A stretch of 64,000 nucleotides of DNA from Ailanthus altissimus. Its lineage: Eukaryota; Streptophyta; Magnoliopsida; Sapindales; Simaroubaceae. This document shows positions 63,690 to 64,000 of this stretch, in pieces; the stretch's first letter is position 1, and the number at the start of each line of letters is the position of its first letter. The translations under genes and the position numbers were made by a program. The notes below the pieces were generated by a model. The model was not told the origin of the DNA and ran no database searches. It worked only from the letters and a program-made list of their open reading frames with translations. The stretch covers positions 3,038,001 to 3,102,000 of the forward strand of contig OX327702.1 of assembly GCA_946807835.1 (NCBI GenBank), read 5' to 3'.

Positions 63690-63865
63690 CTTCAAGTGGT
63701 AATAGCGCTCGTTCGCTTTGGTTGAGACTCAGATTCGAGTGCCCCATTCGCTGAGGTATCTTGGGTTTCGGCCTCAACATAAATGCAGTCGGTTTCTCCC
63801 AAAGTGTGTACGAGTTTAATGGGTGCAATGCTTTTCTACTGGATACGAGATTAATCAAATTTACA
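63690..63865 (+). mobile_element. SINE-like tRNA-derived sequence
   Basis: AGTGGTAATAGCG (63695-63707) resembles a pol III A box, and GATTCGAGTGCCC (63732-63744) resembles a B box at the spacing found in plant tRNA-derived SINEs. A C/T-rich body follows. The 90-codon minus-strand ORF over it (63616-63888) is regarded as chance. The ends and target-site duplication are not clear. Confidence 0.5.
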
Positions 63866-64000
63866 AGTTTCACATGAACTAACATCACAAGATTTTGATA
63901 ATGTTATCATTTTGATTTACTGTCCTCACAAAATAAATAATAAGAAATTGGTTATGAAATGAGAATAATGTACAAAAAAAAATTGAAAAATAATGGATAA

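Overview
This is plant nuclear DNA, almost certainly from a woody eudicot. The evidence is intron-rich genes with canonical GT..AG junctions, two chloroplast-targeted products (chlorophyll synthase and a CGFS glutaredoxin), a plant-type AMP deaminase, a xylan-acetyltransferase-like TBL protein, very AT-rich intergenic DNA, and Ty1/copia, Ty3/gypsy, TRIM, TIR and SINE-like repeats. I cannot name the species from sequence alone; a Citrus-like (Sapindales) genome is a guess.

Layout. 1-2,682: end of an Athila-type gypsy element on the minus strand (gag, five-copy leader repeat, tRNA-Asp-type PBS, 5' LTR). 2,683-7,397: a decayed gypsy element on the plus strand whose 5' LTR was split by a 2.1-kb solo LTR. 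9,120-15,310: chlorophyll synthase CHLG (minus, 15 exons, 374 aa) with a rearranged copia insertion in intron 3 and a 38-bp perfect palindrome just upstream of its ATG. 17,581-22,525: complete but dead copia element (plus). 23,890-25,049: TIR element carrying seven tandem ~31-nt hairpins. 25,050-31,500: AT-rich, no gene recognised. 31,694-39,452: AMP deaminase FAC1 (plus, 19 exons, 845 aa). 40,621-43,142: SCO1-type mitochondrial copper chaperone (minus, 7 exons, 326 aa). 44,810-47,315: small conserved 71-aa protein (minus, 4 exons) with a 254-bp triplicated repeat in intron 1. 47,840-50,600: decayed copia element (minus). 51,490-54,677: TBL/xylan O-acetyltransferase-like gene (minus, 6 exons, 432 aa). 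60,036-63,314: chloroplast GRXS16 (plus, 2 exons, 300 aa) with a TRIM element in its intron. The window ends with a SINE-like sequence.

The genes are independent housekeeping units, not a cluster: chlorophyll synthesis, purine nucleotide balance, cytochrome oxidase assembly, cell-wall acetylation and plastid redox/Fe-S. For all five recognised genes and the small one, every exon junction was checked by hand and the spliced frame is open from ATG to stop, so they look functional. The unusual material is structural: the inverted-LTR copia in CHLG intron 3, the palindrome upstream of CHLG, the tandem hairpin array, and several internal tandem duplications.
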